A stretch of DNA of 64,000 bases from Brachybacterium huguangmaarense (GTDB taxonomy: Bacteria > Actinomycetota > Actinomycetes > Actinomycetales > Dermabacteraceae), in NCBI RefSeq assembly GCF_025725725.1, contig NZ_CP107020.1, forward strand, positions 2,728,001 through 2,792,000, written 5' to 3'. Both the position numbers and the translations under genes were made by a program. Shown here one piece after another: positions 24,750 through 35,664 of the stretch; position 1 is the first letter of the stretch; each line of letters opens with the position of its first letter. The notes beneath the pieces are model-generated. The model saw only the letters and a list, made by a program, of their open reading frames with translations, was not told the DNA's origin and did not search any database.

Positions 24750-25930
24750 CAGGATTCCTTGGAGACGAGGTCGACGAGGCGGTCGAAGAGGTAGGAGGCG
24801 TCGTGGGGGCCCGACGCCGCCTCGGGATGGTACTGGACGGAGTAGGCGGGGATGTCGAGGCATGCGATGCCCTCGACCACGTCGTCGTTGAGCCCGATGT
24901 GGGAGACCATGACGCGCCCGTAGCGGCCGCCGTCGTAGGGCGCCGTGTGCTCGCCCCGGATCGGGATGTCGACGGCGAAGCCGTGGTTCTGCGCCGTGAT
25001 CTCGACCTTGCCGGTGGTCACGTCGAGCACGGGCTGGTTGATGCCGCGGTGGCCGTAGCGCAGCTTGTAGGTGCCGAAGCCGAGGGCGCGTCCGAGCAGC
25101 TGGTTGCCGAAGCAGATCCCGAAGTACGGGATGCCCGCGTCGAGCACGCCGCGCAGCAGCTCGACCTGGGCGTCGGCGGTCGCGGGGTCGCCGGGGCCGT
25201 TGGAGAAGAAGACGGCGTCGGGCTCGGTCGCGAGCAGCTCGGGCAGGGTCGTGGTCGCGGGCAGCAGGTGCACGCGCAGGCCGCGCGCGACCATGTGCCG
25301 CGGGGTCGCGCCCTTGATGCCGAGGTCGACGGCGGCGACGGTCCCGATCGCCTCGCCCTCGGGCTCGAGCACGATCGGCTGGGCGATCGTGACCTCGTCG
25401 ACGAAGCTCGCGCCCGTCATCTGGGGCTCGGAGCGCACCCGCTCGAGCAGGCCGGCGGTGTCGGCGCCCTCGAGCTCGGCGCCGGAGAAGACGCCTCCGC
25501 GCACCGAGCCGAGCTCGCGCAGGCGGCGCGTGAGCTGACGGGTGTCGATGCCGCTGATGCCGACCACGCCGGAGTCGGCGAGCAGGTCGTCGAGGGTCTG
25601 CTCGCTGCGCCAGTTCGAGGCGCGGCGCGCGGCCTCGCGCACGACGTAGCCGCGCACCCACACCCGCCCGGACTCCATGTCCTCGGCGTTGGCGCCCGTG
25701 TTGCCGATGTGCGGCGCGGTCTGCACGACGATCTGGCCCGCGTAGGAGGGGTCGGTGATCGTCTCCTGGTAGCCGGTCATGCCGGTCGCGAAGACGACCT
25801 CCCCGAGGCGGGCGCCGCGCGCGCCGTACGCCTCGCCGGTGAAGGTGGTGCCGTCCTCGAGGACGAGCACGGCCGGCTCGGGGCGGGGGCGCCGCGCGGG
25901 GCCGACGGGGGCGGGGGCGGTGGTGGTCAT
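24749..25930 (-). CDS. carA: Carbamoyl phosphate synthase small subunit
   Basis: The 393-residue glutaminase subunit supplies ammonia to CarB. The N-terminal domain ([38 protein letters not shown]) is followed by a class I glutamine amidotransferase domain from about residue 205. The nucleophile Cys lies in [11 protein letters not shown] and the His-Glu pair in [11 protein letters not shown]. The ATG at 25928-25930 overlaps the stop of the PH-like gene as ATGA, tying these two unrelated proteins together. The TGATG junction with carB indicates coupled, near-equimolar synthesis. Confidence 0.96.
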
Positions 25931-26496
25931 GAGAGCTCCTCGGGAGGCTGCGGGTCGGCGACGTCGGATGGGCCAGGAGGGCCCGCCGCGGGGGCGGTGG
26001 CGGGCAGGTGCTGGTCGGCGAGGGCGAGGACGCGGTCCTGGTCCGCGCGCTCGTCGAGGCGGAAGCCGGTGTCCAGGAGGGTCTCCCCCAGCTGCCAGCG
26101 GATGACGAGCAGACCGTCGCCGCCGATCCACTTGCCGACCATGCCGGGCGCGGTGTGGACCGAGCGGACGTCCGCCCAGGGGATGAGGAACCCCGCGGCG
26201 CCCTGCCGGTCGACCTGCAGGGCCGGCCCGCCGTCGTGCTCGGTCTCGCCGAGGACGGCGCGGCTGCGGGCGCCGAGCCCGCGCGCGGTGACCCGTTCGA
26301 GAGGCTGCTCGGCGAGGGTGGTGGCGACGTAGACGCCCTCGGCGCGGCGGCCCGCTCCCCCGGGCGGTGCCGGCGGAGGCGTGAGCGCGGGCAGGTCGCC
26401 CTGGCGCGCGGCGCGGCGGCGCCAGCCGAGGTACATGAGGCCGACGAGCACGCAGAAGACCACGGCCAGGACGACCACGGGTGCGGCCTGGCTCAT
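25927..26496 (-). CDS. Membrane-anchored PH-like domain protein in the pyrimidine operon
   Basis: The 189-residue protein has one N-terminal membrane helix (about residues 6-24, [20 protein letters not shown]), a basic stop-transfer patch RRRAARQ, a proline-rich linker and then a beta-rich domain (about 50-160) with [46 protein letters not shown] and LLVIRWQLG. This looks like the bacterial PH-like proteins encoded between pyrC and carA in many actinobacteria. Function is unknown. It overlaps pyrC and carA starts and stops as ATGA on both sides, so it is an integral part of the operon. A regulatory or membrane-tethering role for the pyrimidine enzymes is speculation. Confidence 0.75.
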   Translation of the reverse strand: MSQAAPVVVLAVVFCVLVGLMYLGWRRRAARQGDLPALTPPPAPPGGAGRRAEGVYVATTLAEQPLERVTARGLGARSRAVLGETEHDGGPALQVDRQGAAGFLIPWADVRSVHTAPGMVGKWIGGDGLLVIRWQLGETLLDTGFRLDERADQDRVLALADQHLPATAPAAGPPGPSDVADPQPPEELS

Positions 26497-27788
26497 CGGG
26501 TCGCCAGCTGCCCGTCGCGCACGGTGACGCGGCCGCGCAGGATCGTCGCGACGGTGCGCCCGGGCAGCTCGCGCCCGCGGAACGGCGAGTTCGCGGAGCG
26601 GGTGGCCTGCTGCTCGGGCACGACCGGCGCGCTCGGGCGCGGGTCCCACACGAGCACGTTGGCGGCCTCGCCCGGCTCGAGCGGACGACCCTGGGTCTCG
26701 TTGCGCGCGATCCGCGAGGGCGTCTCGGAGAGCACGCGGGCGACGTCGCGCCAGGTGAGGCGGCCCGTGTCGACCATCGTGGCCTGCACGACCGGCAGCG
26801 CGGTCTCGAGCCCGGTCATGCCGAAGGCGGCGACGTCCCACTCGCGGTCCTTGGCGTCGCGCGGATGGGGCGCGTGGTCGGTCGCGACGATGTCGATCGT
26901 GCCGTCGGCGAGGCCGTCGCGCACGGCCTGCACGTCGGCGGCGGTGCGCAGCGGCGGGTTCACCTTGTAGGTCGCGTCGAAACCGCGCGCGAGGTCGTCG
27001 GTCAGGAGCAGGTGGTGGGGCGTGACCTCGGCGGTCACGTCGACGCCCCGCTGCTTGGCCCAGCGCACGATCTCGACGCTGCCGGCGGTCGAGAGGTGGC
27101 ACACGTGCAGGCGCGAGCCCACGTGCTCGGCGAGCAGCACGTCGCGCGCGATGATCGACTCCTCGGCGACGGCGGGCCAGCCCGCGAGCCCGATCTCGGC
27201 CGAGACGATGCCCTCGTGCATCTGGGCGCCCTCGGTCAGGCGTGGGTCCTGGGCGTGCTGGGCGATCACCCCGTCGAAGGTCTTGACGTACTCGAGGGCG
27301 CGGCGCATGAGCACGGGGTCGTGCACGCACTTGCCGTCGTCGCTGAACACGCGCACGCGGGCCTTCGAGGTGGCCATCGCGTCGAGCTCGGCGAGGCGCT
27401 CGCCCGCGAGGCCCACGGTCACGGCGCCGATCGGGCGCACGTCGCACCAGCCGGCCTCCTCGCCGCGCGCGAGCACCTGCTCGACCACGCCCGCGGTGTC
27501 CGCGGTGGGCGTCGTGTTGGCCATCGCGTGCACGGCCGTGAAGCCGCCGCGGGCAGCGGCCCGGGTGCCGGTCTCGACGGTCTCGGCCTCCTCGCCGCCG
27601 GGCTCGCGCAGGTGGGTGTGGAGGTCCACGAGGCCGGGCAGCACGATGCAGCCGGTCGCGTCGATCACCTCGGCGTCGGCGGGGGCGTCGAGGTCGGGAC
27701 CGACGGCCGCGATGAGGCCGTCGGCGATGAGCACGTCGGCCGTGCCCTGGCCGTAGGGGCTTCCGCCGCGGAGGAGAAGTGCGGTCAT
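26493..27788 (-). CDS. pyrC: Dihydroorotase
   Basis: The 431-residue class I amidohydrolase interconverts carbamoyl aspartate and dihydroorotate. The metal-binding [21 protein letters not shown] is near residue 55, [12 protein letters not shown] and [14 protein letters not shown] supply later His ligands, and [14 protein letters not shown] holds the catalytic Asp. The ATG follows the pyrB stop by 3 bp, with CAGGAG inside the pyrB end as Shine-Dalgarno. Its stop overlaps the PH-like gene. Length is typical. The order pyrR-pyrB-pyrC-carA-carB-pyrF is the usual actinobacterial one; pyrD and pyrE are elsewhere. Confidence 0.96.
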   Translation of the reverse strand: MTALLLRGGSPYGQGTADVLIADGLIAAVGPDLDAPADAEVIDATGCIVLPGLVDLHTHLREPGGEEAETVETGTRAAARGGFTAVHAMANTTPTADTAGVVEQVLARGEEAGWCDVRPIGAVTVGLAGERLAELDAMATSKARVRVFSDDGKCVHDPVLMRRALEYVKTFDGVIAQHAQDPRLTEGAQMHEGIVSAEIGLAGWPAVAEESIIARDVLLAEHVGSRLHVCHLSTAGSVEIVRWAKQRGVDVTAEVTPHHLLLTDDLARGFDATYKVNPPLRTAADVQAVRDGLADGTIDIVATDHAPHPRDAKDREWDVAAFGMTGLETALPVVQATMVDTGRLTWRDVARVLSETPSRIARNETQGRPLEPGEAANVLVWDPRPSAPVVPEQQATRSANSPFRGRELPGRTVATILRGRVTVRDGQLATR

Positions 27789-27791
27789 GGC

Positions 27792-28745
27792 TCAGGACTC
27801 CTGGGTGGTCGAGGCGAGCAGCTGGTAGAGCACGGCCATGCGGACGCTCACGCCCGCGGCGACCTGCTCGACGATGACGCTGCGCGGGGAGTCGGCGACG
27901 TCGCCCGCGATCTCGAAGCCGCGGTTCATGGGGCCGGGGTGCAGGACGATCGCGTGGTCATCGAGGCGGGCGGCGCGCGACGTGGTCAGGCAGAAGCGGC
28001 GCGTGTACTCCGCGGGCGTGGGGAAGAAGCCGCCGCCGATCATGCGCTCGCGCTGGACGCGCAGCATCATGACCGCGTCGGTCCCCGCGGCGAGGGCCTC
28101 GTCGAGGTCGTAGACGACCTCGCAGGGCCACGCGGAGGCGCCCACCGGCACGAGCGAGGGCGGGGCCACGAGGGTCACGCGTGCGCCCAGAAGGGTCAGC
28201 AGGAGCACGTTGGAGCGGGCCACGCGGGAGTGCAGGATGTCCCCGACGATCACGACGTGGCGTCCGTCCAGGCCCTGCCCGGAGGCGTCGTCGCCCGCGA
28301 GGTGGCGGCGCAGGGTGAAGGCGTCGAGCATCGCCTGGGTGGGATGCTCGTGGGTGCCGTCGCCCGCGTTGACGATCGGCTGGGTGACCCAGCCGGCGTG
28401 TGCCAGCAGGTGCGCGGCGCCCGACGAGGGCGAGCGCACCACGATCGCGTCGGCGCCCATCGCCTGGAGCGTGAGGGCCGTGTCCTTGAGCGACTCGCCC
28501 TTGGACAGGCTCGAGCCCTTGGCCGAGAAGTTGATGACGTCGGCCGAGAGCCGCTTGGCGGCGGCCTCGAAGCTGATCCGGGTGCGCGTCGAGTCCTCCA
28601 TGAAGAGGTTGACGACGGTCGTGCCGACGAGGGTCGGCAGCTTACGGATCGAGCGGGACTGGGTCGCGGCCATCTGCTCGGCGGTGTCGAGCACCGCGAT
28701 CGCGTCGGCGCGCGAGAGGTCCGCGATGGAGATGAAGTGCCTCAT
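27792..28745 (-). CDS. pyrB: Aspartate carbamoyltransferase catalytic subunit
   Basis: The 317-residue enzyme condenses carbamoyl phosphate and aspartate. [18 protein letters not shown] binds carbamoyl phosphate, [20 protein letters not shown] lies in the second half of that domain, and [13 protein letters not shown] is at the C-terminal active-site loop. No regulatory PyrI subunit is encoded nearby. Its ATG overlaps the pyrR stop as ATGA. The length matches unlinked catalytic chains. Confidence 0.96.
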   Translation of the reverse strand: MRHFISIADLSRADAIAVLDTAEQMAATQSRSIRKLPTLVGTTVVNLFMEDSTRTRISFEAAAKRLSADVINFSAKGSSLSKGESLKDTALTLQAMGADAIVVRSPSSGAAHLLAHAGWVTQPIVNAGDGTHEHPTQAMLDAFTLRRHLAGDDASGQGLDGRHVVIVGDILHSRVARSNVLLLTLLGARVTLVAPPSLVPVGASAWPCEVVYDLDEALAAGTDAVMMLRVQRERMIGGGFFPTPAEYTRRFCLTTSRAARLDDHAIVLHPGPMNRGFEIAGDVADSPRSVIVEQVAAGVSVRMAVLYQLLASTTQES

Positions 28746-29320
28746 GCCTGGGCCGCCCGTCCGCGCTCGATGGTCACGGCGTCCTCGCCGTCGGTCTCCG
28801 TCAGGTGCACGTCCACGCGCTCGGCGCGCGAGGTCGGCAGGTTCTTGCCGACGTGATCGGCGCGGATCGGCAGCTCGCGGTGACCGCGGTCGACGAGCAC
28901 GGCCAGGCGCACGGCGGCGGGCCGGCCGATCGCGCCCAGGGCGTCGAGGGCGGCCCGCACGGTGCGGCCGGAGTAGAGCACGTCGTCGACGAGCACGACG
29001 ATGCGGCCGTCGATGCCGCGGGCCGGGATGACGGTGCGGTGGGGTGCGCGCATGGGGTGGTCCCGCAGGTCGTCGCGGTACATCGTGATGTCGAGCGCGC
29101 CGCTCATCTGCTCGGGGTCGCGCCCGGCGCCCTCGGCCTCGCAGACGGCGCGGGCCAGGCGTGCCGCGAGCGGCACGCCGCGGTGCGGGATGCCCAGCAG
29201 GACGATGTCGTCGGCCCCGTGCCCGGACTCGACGATCTCGTGGGCGATGCGGGTCAGGGCGCGACGGATCTCGTCGGGCCCGAGCACGGTCACGTCGTCC
29301 GTGCCCTCGGTGGTGGTCAT
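28742..29320 (-). CDS. pyrR: Bifunctional pyr operon regulator / uracil phosphoribosyltransferase
   Basis: The 192-residue PRTase-fold protein has the PRPP-binding signature [22 protein letters not shown] near residue 105 and [16 protein letters not shown] earlier. In the family it senses UMP/UTP and PRPP and binds pyr mRNA, either to promote attenuation or, in mycobacteria, to block translation. The 100-bp leader upstream has no clear terminator/antiterminator pair, so translational control is the more likely mode here (inference). The ATG at 29318-29320 has a strong GGAAGGGAG. It heads the pyr operon and its stop overlaps pyrB. Confidence 0.93.
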   Translation of the reverse strand: MTTTEGTDDVTVLGPDEIRRALTRIAHEIVESGHGADDIVLLGIPHRGVPLAARLARAVCEAEGAGRDPEQMSGALDITMYRDDLRDHPMRAPHRTVIPARGIDGRIVVLVDDVLYSGRTVRAALDALGAIGRPAAVRLAVLVDRGHRELPIRADHVGKNLPTSRAERVDVHLTETDGEDAVTIERGRAAQA

Positions 29321-29420
29321 GATCGTGTGCTCCCTTCCACGCCTCACGGGACGTGCGGTTAAAGGGTCGTGATCGGTCGGGTCGAGTGTAGGCGCCGCGC
29401 CCCGCTCGGGTCTGCGCGTC

Positions 29421-29939
29421 TCAGCCGAGCAGGCCCCGCAGGTCGGCGAGGCGCTGCAGGAGCGCGTTGACGAACCGCGGGGAGTCCTCCGTGGAGAGCT
29501 CGCGCGCGATCGAGGCGTACTCCCCGATGATGGGGCCGACGTCCTCGGCGGGGGCGTCGAACAGGATCTCGCCGGCCCCGAGGCGCAGGAGCGCCCGGTC
29601 GACGGCCGGCATGCGCGTCAGCGGCCAGTCGCGGCTGTGGGTCTCGAGCTGCTCGTCGATCTGGTCGGCGTGCTCGGCGGCGACGCGCACGAGGGCGGCG
29701 GAGCGCTCGGGCAGCGGGGTCTGGGTCGCCGTGCGCAGCCGTCGCTGCGCGAGCACCTCGAGCACGGGCAGGGAGCGCGCGTCGGCCTCGTAGAGGACGT
29801 CGACGGCGCGGATCCGCTCACGCGTGCGCGAGGACAGGCGCTTGGTGTTGGCCGGATAGGTGCGCAGGAGCTCGACCTCTTCGCCCTCGCGGCCGGGGAT
29901 CGGCAGGTTGAGGGGGTCCGGCGTGCGGGAGTCGGGCAC
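29421..29939 (-). CDS. nusB: Transcription antitermination factor NusB
   Basis: The 172-residue all-helical protein binds boxA RNA with NusE for rRNA antitermination. The core starts near residue 30 ([32 protein letters not shown]) and ends with the conserved [30 protein letters not shown]. The N-terminal 25 residues are extra. The GTG at 29937-29939 is 2 bp after the efp stop and lacks a clear Shine-Dalgarno, so coupling to efp is likely; a start further in cannot be excluded. The efp-nusB-pyrR order is common in actinobacteria. Confidence 0.9.
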   Translation of the reverse strand: MPDSRTPDPLNLPIPGREGEEVELLRTYPANTKRLSSRTRERIRAVDVLYEADARSLPVLEVLAQRRLRTATQTPLPERSAALVRVAAEHADQIDEQLETHSRDWPLTRMPAVDRALLRLGAGEILFDAPAEDVGPIIGEYASIARELSTEDSPRFVNALLQRLADLRGLLG

Positions 29940-29941
29940 GG

Positions 29942-30499
29942 TCAGGCGCGGCCGAGGTAGTCGCCGGAGCGGGTGTCGACCTTGACCTTGGTGCCTTGCT
30001 CGAGGAACAGCGGGACCTGGATCTCCTTGCCGGTCTCGAGGGTCGCCGGCTTGGTGCCGCCCGAGGAGCGGTCGCCCTGCAGGCCGGGCTCGGTGAAGGT
30101 GATCTCGAGCACGACGCTCGCGGGCAACTCGACGTAGAGCACGGCGCCCTCGTGGAAGGCGACGACGACGTCCTGGCCCTCGAGCAGGTAGTCGGCGGCG
30201 GAGCCGACGGTCTCGGCGGGCACGTTGGTCTGCTCCCACGTGCTCGTGTCCATGAACACGTACAGGTCGCCGTCCATGTAGGAGTACTGCATGTCGCGCT
30301 TGTCGACGGTCGCGGTCTCGATCTTGAGGCCCGCGTTGAAGGTCTTGTCGACCGTCTTGCCGGACAGCACGTTCTTGAGCTTGGTGCGCACGAACGCCGG
30401 ACCCTTGCCGGGCTTGACGTGCTGGAACTCGGTCACGGACCACAGCTGGCCCTCGAGGTTCAGCACCATTCCGTTCTTGAGATCGTTCGTGGTCGCCAT
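29942..30499 (-). CDS. efp: Elongation factor P
   Basis: The 185-residue factor rescues ribosomes stalled on polyproline. It has three beta-barrel domains: KOW-like N-terminal ([22 protein letters not shown]), a middle OB fold and a C-terminal OB fold ending [24 protein letters not shown]. The tip loop is [10 protein letters not shown] with an unmodified-type Lys in the usual place. The ATG at 30497-30499 has AAGGAG with 4-5 nt spacing. nusB follows 2 bp later. Upstream lies a possible -10 TAAACT. Confidence 0.96.
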   Translation of the reverse strand: MATTNDLKNGMVLNLEGQLWSVTEFQHVKPGKGPAFVRTKLKNVLSGKTVDKTFNAGLKIETATVDKRDMQYSYMDGDLYVFMDTSTWEQTNVPAETVGSAADYLLEGQDVVVAFHEGAVLYVELPASVVLEITFTEPGLQGDRSSGGTKPATLETGKEIQVPLFLEQGTKVKVDTRSGDYLGRA

Positions 30500-30576
30500 G
30501 GTTCTCCTTGGAGGGGATGTCTGCGCGGTATGCGGCTGCCTGCAGGCGCGGACGCTCGGCCCGGGCACGGTCACCG

Positions 30577-30582
30577 AGTTTA
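30577..30582 (-). promoter_or_regulatory. Possible efp -10 element
   Basis: TAAACT on the minus strand lies 77 nt before the efp ATG, just past the hairpin ending the upstream HTH gene. It fits TANNNT and matches the position of a new transcription unit. No -35 is evident. Confidence 0.35.
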
Positions 30583-30587
30583 CAGCC

Positions 30588-30613
30588 CTGAGCGCCGGGG
30601 GCCGGGCGCTCAG
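30588..30613 (-). terminator. Hairpin overlapping the stop codon of the HTH gene
   Basis: A perfect 9-bp stem (ctgagcgcc and ggcgctcag) with an 8-nt loop spans the stop codon at 30610-30612. It may separate the HTH gene from efp-nusB. There is no T tract. Confidence 0.45.
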
Positions 30614-31224
30614 CTCGTGAGGTCGATCATCGCGAGCAGGCGGGTCACGAGCGCGTACGCGGCGCGCTCCTCGCGCCATCCGCTCGTCTTGAGCGCGCGC
30701 GAGACCGTCTGCTGGGTGACGCCGAGGGCGCTCGCGAGCTCCGCCTGGGTGCGGGAGGGGTCCTCGCGCAGGGCGCGCACGGTGCGCCACTGCCCCGCGT
30801 TGCGGGTCGCGATCATCCAGCCGATCAGGCGCAGCACGGCCTGGGCGTCGGCGGCGGTCTCGGCGTGGCGGGAGTCGGCGGCGAGCACGGCCACGGGCAC
30901 CTCGCTCGTGCGCCGGGCGCGCTCGAGCGCGGCGCGCGAGGCGGTCATGGCGCCGCCGCGGACCTCGCGCACGCCGGACGGGAGCGGGAGGCCGACGGGG
31001 CCGACGCCCAGGCCGACGCGCCACGACCCCAGCTCGAGGGCGGTGCGCACGATGTCGAGCGCGCCCTCGGCACGCTCGGCGAGGGCGACGGCCTCGTCGC
31101 CGAGGGTGCGCTCGGCGGCGAGCCGGCCGCCGAGCGGCGCGAGCGCGGCGAGCAGCTCGGGGACGCGGTCGACGCCGTCGTCGCGCCCCGCGGGGGCGGG
31201 ACGGGCGCACGAGATCACGAACAT
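30610..31224 (-). CDS. SatD-like protein with C-terminal helix-turn-helix
   Basis: The 204-residue protein opens with [10 protein letters not shown] and has an N-terminal alpha/beta part with [39 protein letters not shown], which resembles my recollection of the SatD family. The C-terminal part has [33 protein letters not shown] (about 155-190), a clear helix-turn-helix. It is therefore a probable DNA-binding protein; the ligand or nucleotide-binding role of the front half is unknown. The ATG at 31222-31224 has GAGAGGA 8 nt upstream. It lies 16 bp after the ABC-F gene on the same strand and before efp. I would not assign targets from sequence alone. Confidence 0.62.
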   Translation of the reverse strand: MFVISCARPAPAGRDDGVDRVPELLAALAPLGGRLAAERTLGDEAVALAERAEGALDIVRTALELGSWRVGLGVGPVGLPLPSGVREVRGGAMTASRAALERARRTSEVPVAVLAADSRHAETAADAQAVLRLIGWMIATRNAGQWRTVRALREDPSRTQAELASALGVTQQTVSRALKTSGWREERAAYALVTRLLAMIDLTS

Positions 31225-31240
31225 GGCGCGGTCCTCTCTG

Positions 31241-32845
<1,605 letters not shown>

Positions 32846-32898
32846 GGGCGTGGGCTCCTGCGGGACGGCGTGGTGACGGGTGGCGTGAGGACCGGGGA

Positions 32899-32904
32899 AG
32901 TCTA
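32899..32904 (-). promoter_or_regulatory. Possible ABC-F gene -10 element
   Basis: TAGACT on the minus strand lies 53 nt before the ATG at 32845, in the divergent 165-bp gap to ald. It fits TANNNT. No clear -35 is found. Confidence 0.33.
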
Positions 32905-33010
32905 CGGCCCCGGGGCCGCCGAACGCCCGGCACGGGCCGGGCGGGTGTGATGGGATGAACGTGGGCGACTGCCCCGCCCGTCAACTCAGAGTCGAGGAGA
33001 AGAGCGAGAG

Positions 33011-34129
33011 ATGCTCGTCGGTGTGCCGCGGGAGATCAAGAACAACGAGTACCGGGTGGGCCTGACGGCCGCCGGGGTCCACGAGCTGGTGTCCGCCGGC
33101 CACGAGGTGCTCGTCGAGCGCGAGGCGGGGGTGGGCGCCGGCGTCGCCGACGCCGACTACGAACGCGCCGGAGCGCACCTCGTGCCGGACGCCAAGGAGG
33201 TGTGGGAGCGCGCCGAGATGGTGGTCAAGGTCAAGGAGCCCGTCGAGAGCGAGTACGCCCGCCTGCGCCGGGGTCAGATCCTGTTCACCTATCTGCACCT
33301 CGCGGCCGACCGGGCGCTCACCGACGCGCTGCTCGCCTCGGGCACGACGGCGATCGCGTACGAGACCGTGCAGCTGCCCGATCGGTCGCTGCCGCTGCTC
33401 GCACCCATGAGCGGGATCGCGGGGCGGCTCGCGACCCAGGTCGCGGCCTATCACCTGATGAAGCCGATCGGCGGCTCGGGGGTGCTCATGGGCGGCGTGC
33501 CGGGCACGCGCGAGGCCACCGTGCTCGTCGTGGGCGGTGGCGTCGTCGGCGAGCAGGCGGCGATCATGGCGCGGGGCCTGCACGCGGACGTGACCGTCAT
33601 GGACGTGAACCTGGCACGGCTGAACCAGATCGCGACCGTGCACAACGGCGGCATCCTCACCCGCTACTCGACCGCGCTCGACATGGCCGAGCAGGTCGCG
33701 CGCGCCGACGTCGTGATCGGCTCGGTGCTGATCCCGGGCGCGAGGGCCCCCAAGCTCGTGACCTCCGAGATGGTGGCCTCGATGCGGCCGGGCTCGGTGC
33801 TCGTGGACGTCGCGATCGACCAGGGCGGCTGCTTCGAGGGCTCGCGCCCCACGACGCACGCCGAGCCGACCTTCCAGGTGCACGACGCGATCTACTACTG
33901 CGTCGCGAACATGCCCGGCTCGGTGCCCGTGACCGCGACGGCGGCGCTCACCCACGCGACCCTGCCCTACGTGCTGCGTCTGGCCCGGCTGGGCTGGCGC
34001 GAGGCGCTCTCGGCGGACACGTCCCTCGCGAGCGGGCTCTCGACCCACGACGGGATGCTCACCCATGCCGGGGTGGCCGAGGCCCACGGCCTGGCGGCGA
34101 CCCCGGTCGCCGACGTGCTCGGGTTCTGA
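33011..34129 (+). CDS. ald: Alanine dehydrogenase
   Basis: The 372-residue enzyme reversibly deaminates L-alanine to pyruvate and ammonia with NAD. MLVGVPREIKNNEYRVGLTAAGV, VVKVKEP and ILFTYLHLAADRALT (substrate-binding Lys and catalytic His) are in the first half. The NAD-binding motif is VLVVGGGVVGEQAA near residue 173. ATLPYVLRLA is near the end. Length is standard. The ATG has a good Shine-Dalgarno (GAGGAGAAG) with a slightly long spacer. It stands alone between divergent ABC-F and convergent sufT, with a strong hairpin after it. Confidence 0.96.
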   Translation: MLVGVPREIKNNEYRVGLTAAGVHELVSAGHEVLVEREAGVGAGVADADYERAGAHLVPDAKEVWERAEMVVKVKEPVESEYARLRRGQILFTYLHLAADRALTDALLASGTTAIAYETVQLPDRSLPLLAPMSGIAGRLATQVAAYHLMKPIGGSGVLMGGVPGTREATVLVVGGGVVGEQAAIMARGLHADVTVMDVNLARLNQIATVHNGGILTRYSTALDMAEQVARADVVIGSVLIPGARAPKLVTSEMVASMRPGSVLVDVAIDQGGCFEGSRPTTHAEPTFQVHDAIYYCVANMPGSVPVTATAALTHATLPYVLRLARLGWREALSADTSLASGLSTHDGMLTHAGVAEAHGLAATPVADVLGF

Positions 34130-34153
34130 CCGCCCCCCGTGCACAGGGGGCGG
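34130..34153. terminator. Bidirectional terminator between ald and sufT
   Basis: Perfect 8-bp stem ccgccccc/gggggcgg with loop cgtgcaca starts right after the ald stop and lies 13 nt after the sufT stop on the other strand. Position between convergent genes supports it. Confidence 0.7.
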
Positions 34154-34166
34154 CCAGGACCGCTCG

Positions 34167-34520
34167 TCAGAGGTTGAAGCCGATCGCGCGCAGCTGGTCG
34201 CGGCCGTCCTCGGTGATCATCTCCATGCCCCACGGCGGCATCCACACCCAGTTGATGCGGTGGGACTCGCAGATCGGGTCGAGCGCCGCGAAGGTCTGCT
34301 CCTCGAGCACGTCGGTGAGCGGGCACGCGGCGGACGTCAGGGTCATGTCGATGACCGCCTCGCCCCGCTCCACGGTCACGCCGTACACGAGGCCCAGGTC
34401 CACGACGTTGATCCCGAGCTCGGGGTCGATGACGTCCTTGAGCGCCTCGATGACGTCGTCCTTGGAGGCGTACTCCGCGGTCGCGTCCGCCGGGGTCTCC
34501 GGCAGGGTCTGGTCGGTCAT
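34167..34520 (-). CDS. sufT: Metal-sulfur cluster assembly factor (SufT/DUF59)
   Basis: The 117-residue MIP18/DUF59 protein helps transfer iron-sulfur clusters. ASKDDVIEALKDVIDPELGINVVDLGLVYGV is the signature, with MTLTSAACPLTDVLEEQ carrying the conserved Cys, and a WVWMPPWGMEMITEDGRDQLRAIGF tail. The ATG has GGAGGAG at 5 nt spacing. It is the last gene of the SUF operon, 20 bp after sufC, and converges on ald at a shared hairpin. The role is inferred from family and operon. Confidence 0.9.
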   Translation of the reverse strand: MTDQTLPETPADATAEYASKDDVIEALKDVIDPELGINVVDLGLVYGVTVERGEAVIDMTLTSAACPLTDVLEEQTFAALDPICESHRINWVWMPPWGMEMITEDGRDQLRAIGFNL

Positions 34521-34540
34521 GGCGAACTCCTCCGGCTCGG

Positions 34541-35299
<759 letters not shown>

Positions 35300-35326
35300 G
35301 CGATGTTCTCCTTATGAAGCGTTGCG

Positions 35327-35662
35327 TCAGTTGATGGTCGGCGCGGTCGGGTCGACGCCGATGGTGCCGGTGGCGGGGTCCACGTGCACGGGGTACACGG
35401 GGACGGGCACGACCGCGGGCAGCTGCCGCGGCCGGCCGGTGGTGAGGTCGAACTGGCTCCCGTGCTTCCAGCACTCGATCGCACCGGAGTCGACGTCGCC
35501 GTCGGACAGCGCCACGTCGCCGTGGGAGCAGCGGTCGGCCAGGGCGTGCACGTCCCCGTCGCCGTCGCGCGCGAGCGCGAGCTCGACGCCGTCGATCTCG
35601 ACCCCGATGACCTCACCGGGGGCGAGCTGCGCGAGCGTCGCGACGGGGACGAAGCCGCCCAT
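35327..35662 (-). CDS. Rieske-type [2Fe-2S] ferredoxin in the SUF operon
   Basis: The 111-residue protein is a single Rieske domain. Cluster ligands are the CSH pair in ADRCSHGDVAL and the CWKH pair in IECWKHGSQFDL. The rest (FVPVATLAQLAPGEVIGVEIDG, VYPVHVDPATGTIGVD) is the usual beta sandwich. It resembles ferredoxin subunits of non-haem iron oxygenases, but no oxygenase gene is nearby. It lies 2 bp after sufD and 27 bp before sufC. An electron-donor role in cluster assembly is a reasonable inference; it could equally be a client that is simply co-expressed. Confidence 0.9.
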   Translation of the reverse strand: MGGFVPVATLAQLAPGEVIGVEIDGVELALARDGDGDVHALADRCSHGDVALSDGDVDSGAIECWKHGSQFDLTTGRPRQLPAVVPVPVYPVHVDPATGTIGVDPTAPTIN

Positions 35663-35664
35663 GG

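Noticed and set aside
29321-29420. A pyr attenuator (terminator/antiterminator pair) in the pyrR leader
   Set aside because: I could not find two competing stable stems followed by a T-rich run. A translational mode is possible but not shown.
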